Source: Bryobacterales bacterium
GTDB taxonomy: Bacteria; Acidobacteriota; Terriglobia; Bryobacterales; Bryobacteraceae
DNA length: 64,000 nt
Direction of reading: 5' to 3'
Assembly (NCBI GenBank): GCA_020851555.1
Contig: JADZCM010000038.1
Span: 157,636-221,635 of the forward strand
Below, one piece after another: positions 8,961 to 18,100 of this stretch (positions within the stretch are counted from its first letter, which is position 1; each line of letters starts with the position of its first letter). A model generated the notes under the pieces. That model was not told where the DNA came from. It saw only the letters and a program-made list of their open reading frames with translations, and did no database searches. Made by a program: the position numbers and the translations under genes.

Positions 8961-9098
8961 TGTGGCAGGCCGGGGCCGTCACGGGCGGGGCGCCTGCCCG
9001 CGCCCGGTATCCGGCGCCCTTGTCTCTGGAGCTGCGCGAACGCCGTCCCTACGGACCTGAAGCCGCCGGAGCGGGAGTCCGGGAAGCCGGCGTAGCTT

Positions 9099-10487
9099 CT
9101 ACTGCGCGCCGCGGCTCAGAATCACGGTCTTCAGAGTGTGGAACAGCACGAAGAAGTCCAGGGCCGGCGAAAGGTGCTTGATGTAATACAGATCGTACTC
9201 CAGTTTGGTGGCGGCGTCCTCCAGGGTGTCGCCGTACTTGTGGTTGATCTGAGCCCATCCCGTTATGCCCGGCCGCACCCAGTGGCGCTGGCGGTAGTAA
9301 GGAATGCGTTCGCTCAGTTGCCCGACGAATTCGGGGCGCTCCGGCCGCGGCCCCACCAGCGACATGTCGCCCCGCAGGACGTTGAAAAGCTGCGGCAGTT
9401 CGTCCAGCCGCAGCCGCCGCAGCCAGCGGCCCACCGGGGTGACTCGCGGGTCCTCCCTGGCCGCCCAGATGGCGCCCGTGGCGGCCTCCGCGTCCTGGCG
9501 CATGGACCGGAACTTGTACAGGGTGAACACTCTGCCTTGCCAGCCTACGCGGGTCTGCCGGTAAAGGATGGGCGCCCCGGAACTGAACCGCACCACCAGC
9601 GCCACCAGCAGCATCAGCGGCGAGAGCACAAGCACCGCGGCCAGGGCCAGCAGGCCCGAGTAGGCGAATTGCAGCGCCAGGCGGGACCGCCGCGGCCCGA
9701 GTTCGCCCGAGTAGATGAGTTGAGCCGGGCGCAGTTCGTTCAGCGAGACACGCTTCATCACCCGCTCGAAAGTGGCCGCGGCTTCCTCGATCCTGAGTCC
9801 GGAGAAACGGAGATCGAGCAAATCCATCAGCGGGACGCCTCCCCGCCGTTCTCCGACCGCGACGATGATGCGGTCCGGACCGGTCTTGGCCACAACCTCC
9901 TTGAGCTCGCTCGCCTCTCCCAGCCGCTCCAGGGCCGCGGGCGGAACGTTGTAGCCGCCGCCGTCCACAAAGCCCAGCACCCTCATTCCAAATTCCGGGT
10001 GCGCGGCCAGGTGCCCTGCAATCTCGACCGCCAGCGCGTTGGCCCCGAGGAACAGCACGCGCTCCTCTCCGATGGCGCGCAGCATGACCGCGCTGTAGAA
10101 GATCCGCCAGCTCACGAAGCAGAGGAGACTCAGCCCGCTGCCCAGAACCACCACCCACCGCGGCAGGATCAGGCCGGGACTCACGTACCCGAAGAGAGCC
10201 TGCGCCAGGATGGCGACTCCGACAATCTGAAGCCCCTGCTGCACCAGAAGCACGCGGGAACGGACCTGGACTTCGCTGTAGAGGTCGTGCAGGTAGATCC
10301 CCACCAGCAGGGTGAGCGAGATCAGCCCGACCCTGGCCGCGCCCCCGTCGTAGAGCAGGTACACGGCGGGATCCACGTCGAGGATCAGGTAGCAGGCGAG
10401 CACGAACGAGCAGACCATCAGCGCCGTCTCGGTGACCAGCAAGGTCAGTATGTGCGGCGGGATGAGGCTGCGCAGCAGGCGGATCAT
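9099..10487 (-). CDS. Exopolysaccharide polyprenyl glycosylphosphotransferase (sugar transferase)
   Basis: Initiates polysaccharide repeat-unit assembly by moving a sugar phosphate onto undecaprenyl phosphate at the inner membrane. The 462 residues show four to five N-terminal transmembrane helices (to about 140), a Rossmann-like CoA-binding-type domain (FLGANALAVEIAGHL, near 145-260), one more membrane segment near 285, and the conserved catalytic domain: RQTRVGWQGRVFTLYKFRSM near 315, then LDELPQLFNVLRGDMSLVGPRP and PGITGWAQIN. Length and order match the EpsB/WbaP-like enzymes. It stands alone here; the sugar-nucleotide genes wecB, manC and the GME-like gene lie 37-43 kb away. Confidence 0.93.
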   Translation of the reverse strand: MIRLLRSLIPPHILTLLVTETALMVCSFVLACYLILDVDPAVYLLYDGGAARVGLISLTLLVGIYLHDLYSEVQVRSRVLLVQQGLQIVGVAILAQALFGYVSPGLILPRWVVVLGSGLSLLCFVSWRIFYSAVMLRAIGEERVLFLGANALAVEIAGHLAAHPEFGMRVLGFVDGGGYNVPPAALERLGEASELKEVVAKTGPDRIIVAVGERRGGVPLMDLLDLRFSGLRIEEAAATFERVMKRVSLNELRPAQLIYSGELGPRRSRLALQFAYSGLLALAAVLVLSPLMLLVALVVRFSSGAPILYRQTRVGWQGRVFTLYKFRSMRQDAEAATGAIWAAREDPRVTPVGRWLRRLRLDELPQLFNVLRGDMSLVGPRPERPEFVGQLSERIPYYRQRHWVRPGITGWAQINHKYGDTLEDAATKLEYDLYYIKHLSPALDFFVLFHTLKTVILSRGAQ

Positions 10488-10748
10488 CGATCTACGGCGT
10501 CGGGATTCTCGCCAACCGGCAAGTCTATCACGCGCCCCCGGTGGTTATCACCGGCGCTGTTCCGGCGCGCGCCCGGTGTTTTGGAGAGCGGGCGGTGAGC
10601 CGCTCCGCGGCATGGCCCGCACATTCGCGGAGAGAGCTTCAGGAGAGGGAAACTGCGGCAAGGCGCACATCCGCCCCTCGGCGTTGCGCCGCACTACGGA
10701 GACCGGCCCCTTGATCTGGACCAACTCGCTGCCTGCCCGGACCGCCGG

Positions 10749-10925
10749 CTACTGGCCTGCCATGGAGCGGGCCGAAGAAAGGTTATTGTTCGTGGTGTTC
10801 CAGATCCCGTGTACCGCTGTGCCGCTGCCGATCATCAGGGCGGCAGAGGCCAGGCAGACCATGGCGAGCAAGAGCGTGTACTCGATCAGGTCCTGCCCCT
10901 CCTCCTCTTTCCAGAATCGTTTCAT
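10749..10925 (-). CDS. Flp-family type IVb pilin
   Basis: Small pilin of 58 residues. The short cytoplasmic leader MKRFWKEEEG ends in the Gly before QDLIEYTLLLAMV, the hallmark of Flp/TadE-type prepilins cleaved after Gly, with Glu at position 5 of the mature protein. A hydrophobic helix follows. The ATG at 10925 was chosen over the upstream ATG at 10964 because AGGAGG lies 10 bases before it and the leader then has the usual length. No Tad assembly genes are in the window, so it is an orphan pilin here. Confidence 0.85.
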   Translation of the reverse strand: MKRFWKEEEGQDLIEYTLLLAMVCLASAALMIGSGTAVHGIWNTTNNNLSSARSMAGQ

Positions 10926-11131
10926 GTTCACCGCGCTCCTCCTGCCGGTTTGATACCTCCGCACCTGGCCTGCGCACGGATGGCCTTCTCCGAGACTCGA
11001 CCGGTGCTCTATCTCGTGCGTCGCCTACTATCTTGTTTTCAGGGCGTACCTGGCCACAATAGGGCTTTGGTTAACTCAGTTTCTCAGAAGTACTGATACT
11101 CGCCCCCCTCAAAGTGGGGAATAGCAGGTGG

Positions 11132-12376
11132 CTATGCCCTGATTGGCTCCATGTCTCTCATCAGAACGTGCACGGCGGCCAGCGCCAGGAGGTGGAAGCA
11201 TCCCATCACCAGGAAGATCGGCGTATAGCCGAAATGAGAGATGACGTAGCCGGGCAGCAGAGAAGAAAAGAGCACGCCCCCGAAACCGCCAAACGCGCCG
11301 CCGATGCCGGTTACCGAAGCCACAGCAGGCTTGGGGAAAACGTCCGAGACCGTCGTGTACAGATTGCACGACCAGCCCTGATGGCCGGCCGTCGCCAGAC
11401 TGACCAGGGCCACCGCGGCGGCGGCGTTCGGCGCGAGGACCGCCAGCGCCGCCACCGGCATCAGGGAACAGCACACCGCCATCGCCGTCTTGCGGGCCTT
11501 GGCGTGGTGCCACCCGCGCCGGATGAGGTACCCCGAAAGCCAGCCGCCCCCGACACTGCCGACGTCCGCCATCAGGTAGACGACGGGAAGCGACCAGCCT
11601 ACCACCAGCATGTCGAGCTTCCGTACGTCGCGGAGGTACAGAGTGAGCCAGGTGAGATAGAACCACCATACGGGGTCCGCCAGGAACTTCCCGGCCGAGA
11701 AGCCCCAGGTCTCCCGGTACTTCAACGCGGCCCGCCAACCGATCTGCGGGGCCGCTTCCTGCTCGTCCCGGTCGCTTCGAATGTAGGCGAGTTCCGCGGC
11801 GTTGACGGACCGGTGATTCCCGGGGAGGCGGTAGACGATCCACCAGACCAGGGCCAGGACGAAACCGGTGGAAGCCGTGACGAAGAAGCAGGCGCGCCAA
11901 CCTACCGTGGCGGCCATCCAGACAAACAGCGGCGGCCCCACCATGGAGGCCACGTTCGTTCCGGCGTTGAAGATCCCGGTGGCGAAAGCCCGGTCTTTCC
12001 TGGGAAACCACTCCGCCACGCTCTTGATCGCGGCGGGAAAGTTTCCGGATTCGCCGAACCCGAGCATGCCCCGCCAGAGCCCCATTTGCAGCCAACTCCG
12101 CGCCAGGGCGTGCAGCGCAGCCGCGGCCGACCACCACAGGATCGAGAGCGTGTAGCCGATTCTCGTACCGTACCGGTCGATGAACTTGCCCACCGCCAGG
12201 AACCCGAGGGTGTAGGCCATCTGAAACGTGGCCGAGATGTAAGAGTACTGCTCCGTGGAGATGTGCAGGTCGTCGCGGATGATGGGGATCAGCACCGAGA
12301 GGACGATGCGGTCCAGGTAGTTGTTGGTTGTAACCAGAAACAGCAGGCTTAGGATGAACCAGCGGTAGCGCGTCAT
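11132..12376 (-). CDS. MFS transporter, anion:cation symporter (hexuronate/glucarate-like) family
   Basis: A 414-residue, 12-helix carrier. The N terminus (RYRWFILSLLFLVTTNNYLDR) and the GKFIDRYGTRIGY loop between helices 2 and 3 are typical of the ExuT/GudP branch, as is GMLGFGESGNFPAAIKSVAEWFP near 110. Members import sugar acids with protons. It is the last gene of a minus-strand operon, 12 bases after tsaC; the pairing with translation genes looks incidental, so substrate is open. Confidence 0.88.
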   Translation of the reverse strand: MTRYRWFILSLLFLVTTNNYLDRIVLSVLIPIIRDDLHISTEQYSYISATFQMAYTLGFLAVGKFIDRYGTRIGYTLSILWWSAAAALHALARSWLQMGLWRGMLGFGESGNFPAAIKSVAEWFPRKDRAFATGIFNAGTNVASMVGPPLFVWMAATVGWRACFFVTASTGFVLALVWWIVYRLPGNHRSVNAAELAYIRSDRDEQEAAPQIGWRAALKYRETWGFSAGKFLADPVWWFYLTWLTLYLRDVRKLDMLVVGWSLPVVYLMADVGSVGGGWLSGYLIRRGWHHAKARKTAMAVCCSLMPVAALAVLAPNAAAAVALVSLATAGHQGWSCNLYTTVSDVFPKPAVASVTGIGGAFGGFGGVLFSSLLPGYVISHFGYTPIFLVMGCFHLLALAAVHVLMRDMEPIRA

Positions 12377-12388
12377 CGGCGGTGCGGA

Positions 12389-13321
12389 CTATTCTACCGC
12401 AGAGGCGCGCCAGAGGCGGTCGGCGATGGCGTCCCACTCGGGCGAGCCGGGCGGCTCATCGATCGCGATCCAGTCCCAGCCTTGCCGGTCCAGGCGGTGG
12501 AGGGTATCGTACAGAGCCGCCGCGAACGCCTCGGCGTCGCCGGGCATCTCGACCCGGTGAGCCGCCGTGGACGCGCCTCCGCGAGTCAGGTGGACGCCCC
12601 GCCCGGCAGGCAGCGGCTTCCCCGGCCGCGACATCACCAGCGGCGTGCGCGGGCTGTAATGCACGCGGCGTCTCCCCGGCGCTGACTGGGTTCCGTTCTC
12701 CACCCGGGCGGCCAGCCGCACCGGCCCAATCAAGGCCTCGATCTCCGCCCGGCTGACCATGCCCGGACGCAGGAGTTCGGGAGGCGAGGCCGCCAGCGAC
12801 AAGACAGTGGACTCGAGGCCCACGCGGGCCGCGCCGCCGTCCAGCACCAGGTCGACCGCGCCGCCGAGTTGCTCGCGGACATGGTCCGCCGTAGTGGGAG
12901 ACAGGTGAGTGAACGGATTTGCGCTCGGGGCGGCGATCGGAACCCCGGCCTCCCGGATCAGGCGGAGGGCCAGCGGATGCGCCGGCACCCTCACGCCCAC
13001 CGTCGGCAGTCCGGCAGTCACGATGTCCGGAACGGCGGAGAGCTTCGGCAGAACCAGGGTGAGAGGACCGGGCCAGAAGTGCTGCGACAGAACCTCGGCC
13101 TCGGGCGGCCACTCCGCCGCCAGCCGGCGGGCCATGGCCGGCGAGTCGACATGCACGATCAAGGGACTGCTGGCAGGGCGTCCCTTGACCCGGAAGATGC
13201 GCTCCACGGCCGCCGGGTCGAGCGCGTTCGCGCCCAGTCCGTAGACCGTCTCGGTGGGGAAGGCGACCAGCCTCCCGGCGCGGATCAACTCCGCCGCGCG
13301 GGCCAATAGCTCCCCGTCCAC
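12389..13321 (-). CDS. tsaC: L-threonylcarbamoyladenylate synthase (Sua5 type)
   Basis: Makes threonylcarbamoyl-AMP from threonine, bicarbonate and ATP, the first step of the t6A37 modification of ANN-decoding tRNAs. The N-terminal YrdC domain (residues 1-200) has the basic binding groove: FPTETVYGLGANA near 22, KGRPASSPLIVHV near 46, PAPSANPF near 135. The extra ~100 residues, with APGRRRVHYSPRTPL near 215, form the C-terminal Sua5 domain, so it is the long form. It starts with GTG, preceded by GAGGAGA. It lies 27 bases downstream of prfB in a translation-related operon. Confidence 0.93.
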   Translation of the reverse strand: MDGELLARAAELIRAGRLVAFPTETVYGLGANALDPAAVERIFRVKGRPASSPLIVHVDSPAMARRLAAEWPPEAEVLSQHFWPGPLTLVLPKLSAVPDIVTAGLPTVGVRVPAHPLALRLIREAGVPIAAPSANPFTHLSPTTADHVREQLGGAVDLVLDGGAARVGLESTVLSLAASPPELLRPGMVSRAEIEALIGPVRLAARVENGTQSAPGRRRVHYSPRTPLVMSRPGKPLPAGRGVHLTRGGASTAAHRVEMPGDAEAFAAALYDTLHRLDRQGWDWIAIDEPPGSPEWDAIADRLWRASAVE

Positions 13322-13348
13322 CGTTCGCTCTCCTCGTCCCTCAGCCCG

Positions 13349-14483
13349 TCAATTCGTGTCCTCGTCCTCGCCGTCTCCCGCGGTTTTCCCGGTCTTCCGG
13401 AAGACCAGGTAAGCCTGGATCAGAGGATCGATGTCGCCGTCGAGCACGCGGTCCACGTCGCCGACGGCCAACTTGGTCCGGTGATCCTTGATGAGGCGGT
13501 AAGGGGCCAGGACATAGCTGCGTATCTGGCTGCCGAACTTGATGTCGAGCTTGTTGGCCTCCAGCTTCTGCTCTTCGGCCTGTCTCTTCGCCAGTTGGTG
13601 CTCATACAGGCGGGCTCTCAACTGCTTCATGGCCGACGCCCGGTTCTTGTGCTGGGAGCGCTCGTTCTGGCACTGCACGACGATGCCGGTCGGCAGGTGC
13701 GTCATGCGGATGGCGGAGTCCGTGCGGTTGACGTGCTGGCCGCCTGCCCCGCTGGCGCGGTACGTGTCCACCCTCAGGTCCTCCGGGCGGATGTCGATCT
13801 TGATCTCGTCGTCCACCTGGGGATACACGAAAACGGAAGCGAACGAGGTGTGCCGCCGCGCATTGGAGTCGAAGGGGGAAATGCGCACCAGCCGGTGAAC
13901 GCCGACCTCCGATTGCAGCAGCCCGTACGCGTTCTCTCCATTGACTTCGAACGTCACGGACTTGATGCCCGCGCCCTCTCCCTCCAGACGGTCCGTGACC
14001 ACCGTCTGAAAGCCCTTGCGCTCCGCCCACCGGAGGTACATGCGGAGCAGCATCTCGGCCCAGTCCTGGCTCTCGGTGCCGCCCGCGCCCGGATGAATCG
14101 TGACGATCGCATCCAGCCGGTCGTTGTCGCCGGCCAGAAGCATCCCGGCTTCCAATTCGGCCAGCCGTTCCCTGAACCGCTTCAGTTCCTGGGCGAGTTC
14201 TTCCGCGACCGGCTCGCCTTCGCGCGAGAGGTCGAACAGGGTTTCCAGGTCGGACGTCATCGACTGGAGGAACACGTCATTGGCGATGGCGTCCTGGAGC
14301 CGCTTGCGGTCCTGCATCACCTTCTGGCTCTGCTCGGGGTAAAGCCAGAAATCGGGAGCGGAAATCTGTTTTTCGATCTCTGCTAACTGGGATTCCTTGG
14401 CGGGGGCGTCAAAGATAGCTCCGCACAGCTTCCGATTGCTGGCGGAGCGGCATGTATTCGCGTTCGAGGTCCTCGATCGTCAT
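13349..14483 (-). CDS. prfB: Peptide chain release factor 2, with programmed +1 frameshift
   Basis: Terminates translation at UGA and UAA. The 377-residue product is read in two frames. Translation starts at the ATG at 14483 and runs 24 codons to an in-frame TGA at 14409-14411 in the context TAT CTT TGA C. A +1 slip on CTTT continues as DAPAKESQLAEIEKQ into the long second frame. The body carries the SPF codon-recognition tripeptide (VRISPFDSNARRHTSF) and the GGQ hydrolysis motif (SGAGGQHVNRTDSAIR). Starting at the in-frame GTG at 14320 would drop the first ~54 residues and is wrong. The start overlaps the metallophosphoesterase stop by 4 bases. Confidence 0.97.
14406..14421 (-). promoter_or_regulatory. 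prfB recoding site (CTT TGA C with upstream SD-like GGAG)
   Basis: On the minus strand CGGAGC TAT CTT TGA C occurs. The GGAG lies just upstream of the slippery CTT, as does the Shine-Dalgarno-like stimulator in known RF2 genes. Low RF2 slows decoding of the TGA and favours the +1 shift, which autoregulates RF2. Confidence 0.93.
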
Positions 14484-15091
14484 ACGTCTTCCAGTTTATC
14501 AAAGTCGATCAGACGGCCTTTCGGCCCCGCGGCGTAGCCCCGGGTGGCTCCCAGCATCGTGCGGACGCCCGCCGCCTCGTGGATGTGGCCGGAACAGAAG
14601 ACAACCGGCTGGTGCTCCGCAATGAACGCCGCGACCGCGCGGCTTCCGGCGTGCACGCCCTCTCGCACGCGGTCCAGGAGGGTCCCGTAAGGCGGGCAGT
14701 GGCAGATCAGAACCAGCGGCCGGAGGGCCGCGAAACGGGCCAGGCGCTGCCCCAGTTCCTCTTCCGAGTACTCCCCCGGCGTGTTGAAGGGCGTGGGGCT
14801 GGAGTAGCCCAATCCCGCGAAGTGCAGGCCGCCGGCCTCGAAACTGCGTTCGTGGAAGTGCTGCAGGCCGTACTTGCGGCACAGGGCGGAGGTCATGGCG
14901 GCGGATTCGTGGTTTCCGGGGAGCACATACATTTGACCGGCGCGGCGGCGCAGAATCTCGCCGCATCCGTCCAGGCCGCGGCCCCAGCTTGCCAGATCTC
15001 CGGCGGCGAAGTAGTAGTCGGCCTCCGTCTCCATGAGCCGTTCCAGGGCCCGGTAATCGCCGTGGATGTCGGAGAACACCAGGATTTTCAT
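14480..15091 (-). CDS. Calcineurin-like metallophosphoesterase
   Basis: A 203-residue phosphoesterase of the YfcE/MJ0936-like superfamily. The metal-site motifs are present in order: FSDIHGD (residues 6-12), AAGDLASWG near 30, PGNHES near 58, ICHCPPYG near 135 and CSGHIHE near 165. The substrate is unknown. First gene of the operon, its stop overlapping the prfB start (ATGA), which implies coupled translation. Confidence 0.87.
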   Translation of the reverse strand: MKILVFSDIHGDYRALERLMETEADYYFAAGDLASWGRGLDGCGEILRRRAGQMYVLPGNHESAAMTSALCRKYGLQHFHERSFEAGGLHFAGLGYSSPTPFNTPGEYSEEELGQRLARFAALRPLVLICHCPPYGTLLDRVREGVHAGSRAVAAFIAEHQPVVFCSGHIHEAAGVRTMLGATRGYAAGPKGRLIDFDKLEDV

Positions 15092-15151
15092 CGAAGCCGA
15101 TTGTACCCGATCGGGACGGGGCTTCAGGTATCATGGTTTACAAGCCCTCTT

Positions 15152-18100
15152 ATGTCTTTTCAAACCAGCGGCAATACTGGGATCAACGCCTGGCTCGAAG
15201 CAGAACTGAAAGAACAGTTCCGCCACGACCGGCGCGAGGTGGATGACGACTGGCGGACCTTTTTCGAATCGCTCTCGCCCGGTCTCCCCGCCGCTGCGCC
15301 CTCCACGGAGCGGGACGCCCGGGCGGCGGATCTGCCGGTAGATTTGCGTCCCGGAGACGAAGCCGTCCCGCTGCGCGGCGCTTCCGCGCGGGTGGTGGAT
15401 AACATGACCGCGAGCCTGGCCATTCCCGTGGCCACCTCGCAGCGCATCATCCCGGTCAAGGTGGTCGACGAGAACCGGCGCACCATCAACCTGCACCGGG
15501 GACTCCAGGGGGCGGCCAAAGTCTCGTACACTCACCTGATCACCTGGGGGATTCTGAAGGCCATACAGGCCTTCCCGGTGCTCAATGCGGCCTTCGCCGA
15601 AACCGACAAAGGTCCGGTTCGCATCCAGCGCGGGAGCATCAACATTGGGATAGCCGTGGACCTGGCGGGCAAGGGCGGCGCGCGTTCCCTGGTGGTTCCC
15701 AATCTGAAGAACGCGGGGGAACTGGACTTCCTCCAATTCCTGACGGCGTACGACGCCCTCATCGCCCGCGCCCGCGCGGGGCAGCTTACGGTGCAGGACT
15801 TCCAGGGGACCACCATCTCGCTGACCAACCCCGGCACGCTCGGTACGGCGGGCTCGGTCCCGCGCCTGATGGTGGGGCAGGGCGCGATCATCGCCACGGG
15901 CGCCATCGACTACCCCGCCGAATACCGCGGCGCTTCACCCGAGGTGACCGCCACGCTCGGTATCGGCAAGGTGATGACGGTGAGCTGCACCTACGACCAC
16001 AGGATCATCCAGGGCGCCGAGTCCGGCATGTTCCTGGCCAAGGTCCAGAGCCTGCTGGAGGGCGAGGACGACTTCTATGAACACATCTTCGCCGATCTGA
16101 AGATGCCCCACCGCCCGGTCCGCTGGGAACCGGATCGCGCCGTCATGGTTCCAGGCGCGGCGGGGAGCACGGCGGAAATCGCCAAGGAAGCCGCCGTGTT
16201 GCAGCTCATCAACGCCTATCGCGTGCGGGGCCACCTCATCGCCGACCTCGACCCGCTCGGCGCCGAGCCCAGCTACCACGCCGAGCTTGAGCCGGCCACC
16301 TACGGGCTGACCATCTGGGACCTGGACCGGGAGTTCCTCACCGGAAGCCTCGGTGAAGCCATCGGCGAGGGCGCGCCTCAGCCGCTCGCCACGCTCCGGC
16401 AGATCCTGGAGACCTTGCGGCAGACCTACTGCGGCAAGATCGGCTGCGAGTACATGAACATCCAGCACCCCGAACAGAAACGGTGGCTGCAACATCGCAT
16501 GGAGCCGGAGGCCAACAACTGGCCGCTGGAGCGCCCCGTGCGGCTTCGGGTGCTGGAAGAACTGATCGACGCCGAGGAGTTCGAACATTTCCTGCACGCG
16601 CGGTTCGTTGGGCAGAAACGGTTTTCGCTGGAAGGGGCGGAAACCGCCATCGCCATTCTGAGCCAGTTGCTGGACCGTGCCGCGGACCAGGGCGTGGAGG
16701 AAGCGGTCATCGGCATGGCTCACCGCGGCAGGCTGAATGTGCTGGTCAACGTCGTGGGCAAACCGCTGGCCCAGATCTTCACGGAATTTGAAGGAGACCC
16801 GGATCCGGCCAGCACGCTGGGATCGGGCGACGTGAAATACCACCTCGGCGCCACCGGGACGCACGTCAGCCCAGCGGGGGGAGAGGTGGCCGTCTCCGTT
16901 GCCCCGAACCCGAGCCATCTGGAGGCGGTCAACCCGGTCGTCGAGGGCATCGTCCGGCCCAAGCAGGACCGGCGGGGCGACACGGAGCGCAAGAAAGTGA
17001 TCCCCGTCCTGGTGCATGGAGACGCTGCTTTCGCCGGCCAGGGGGTTGTCGCCGAGACTCTGAACCTGTCGCAACTGGAAGGCTACCGTACGGGTGGGAC
17101 CATCCACCTCATCATTAACAACCAGATCGGCTTCACCACGCTTTCGGAGGAAGCCCGGTCGTCCCCCTACTCCACCGACGTGGCCCGCACCGTGCAGGCG
17201 CCCATCCTGCACGTCAACGGAGACGACCCCGAGGCCGCCGTGCGCGCCGTCCAGATCGCCTTCGACTACCGCCAGCGCTTCAACAAGGACGTGGTCATCG
17301 ACATGTTCTGCTACCGGCGCCACGGCCACAACGAGGCGGACGATCCGAGCTACACGCAGCCCATCCTGTACCGCAGGATCAAGGACCACCCGCCGGTGGC
17401 CGAGCTCTACTCCAGCCGGCTGGTCCGCGAGGGCTTGCTGACAGACGAGGATGTCCGGGCGATGCGCGAGCGCGCCACCGGCCGTCTGGAGGACGCTTTC
17501 CAGGCCGCGCGCACGAAAGCCGAACGTTTCGAGGGCCAGGATCTGGGTCCGGTTCCGGTGGAGGAGTCGCCGGCCTGGTGTCCGCGGACGGCGGTGGAGC
17601 GCGCGGTCCTGGCGCGTATCGCCGATGCGCTCACCGCGTTTCCGGAAGGCTTCCATCTCCATCCGAAGCTCCGCGCTTTCACCGGCCGGCGCCGCGAGGC
17701 GTTCGATGCCGGAGGGCCCATCGATTGGGCCTTCGGAGAGGCCATGGCCTTCGGCAGCCTGGTGCTGGAGGGTACGCCCGTCCGCCTCAGCGGCCAGGAC
17801 AGCGGACGCGGCACGTTCAGCCAGCGCCACCTGGAGTTCTTCGACTACCAGACCGGCATTCCCTACACGCCGCTCCAGCACCTCGCCCCGGACCAGGCCC
17901 GATTTCAGGTCTTCGACAGCGCCTTGAGCGAATACGCCGTGATGGGGTTTGAGTTCGGCTACAGCGTGGCAGACCCGCTGACCCTGGTTCTGTGGGAGGC
18001 CCAGTTCGGGGACTTCGCCAACGGCGCGCAGATCATGATCGATCAGTTTGTCTCCTGCGCGGAGTCGAAATGGGGACAGCCCAGCGGCCTGGTCCTGCTG

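Noticed and set aside
14579..15151. Upstream extension of the kgd frame
   Set aside because: The extra residues are antisense to the phosphoesterase; family similarity begins at 15152.
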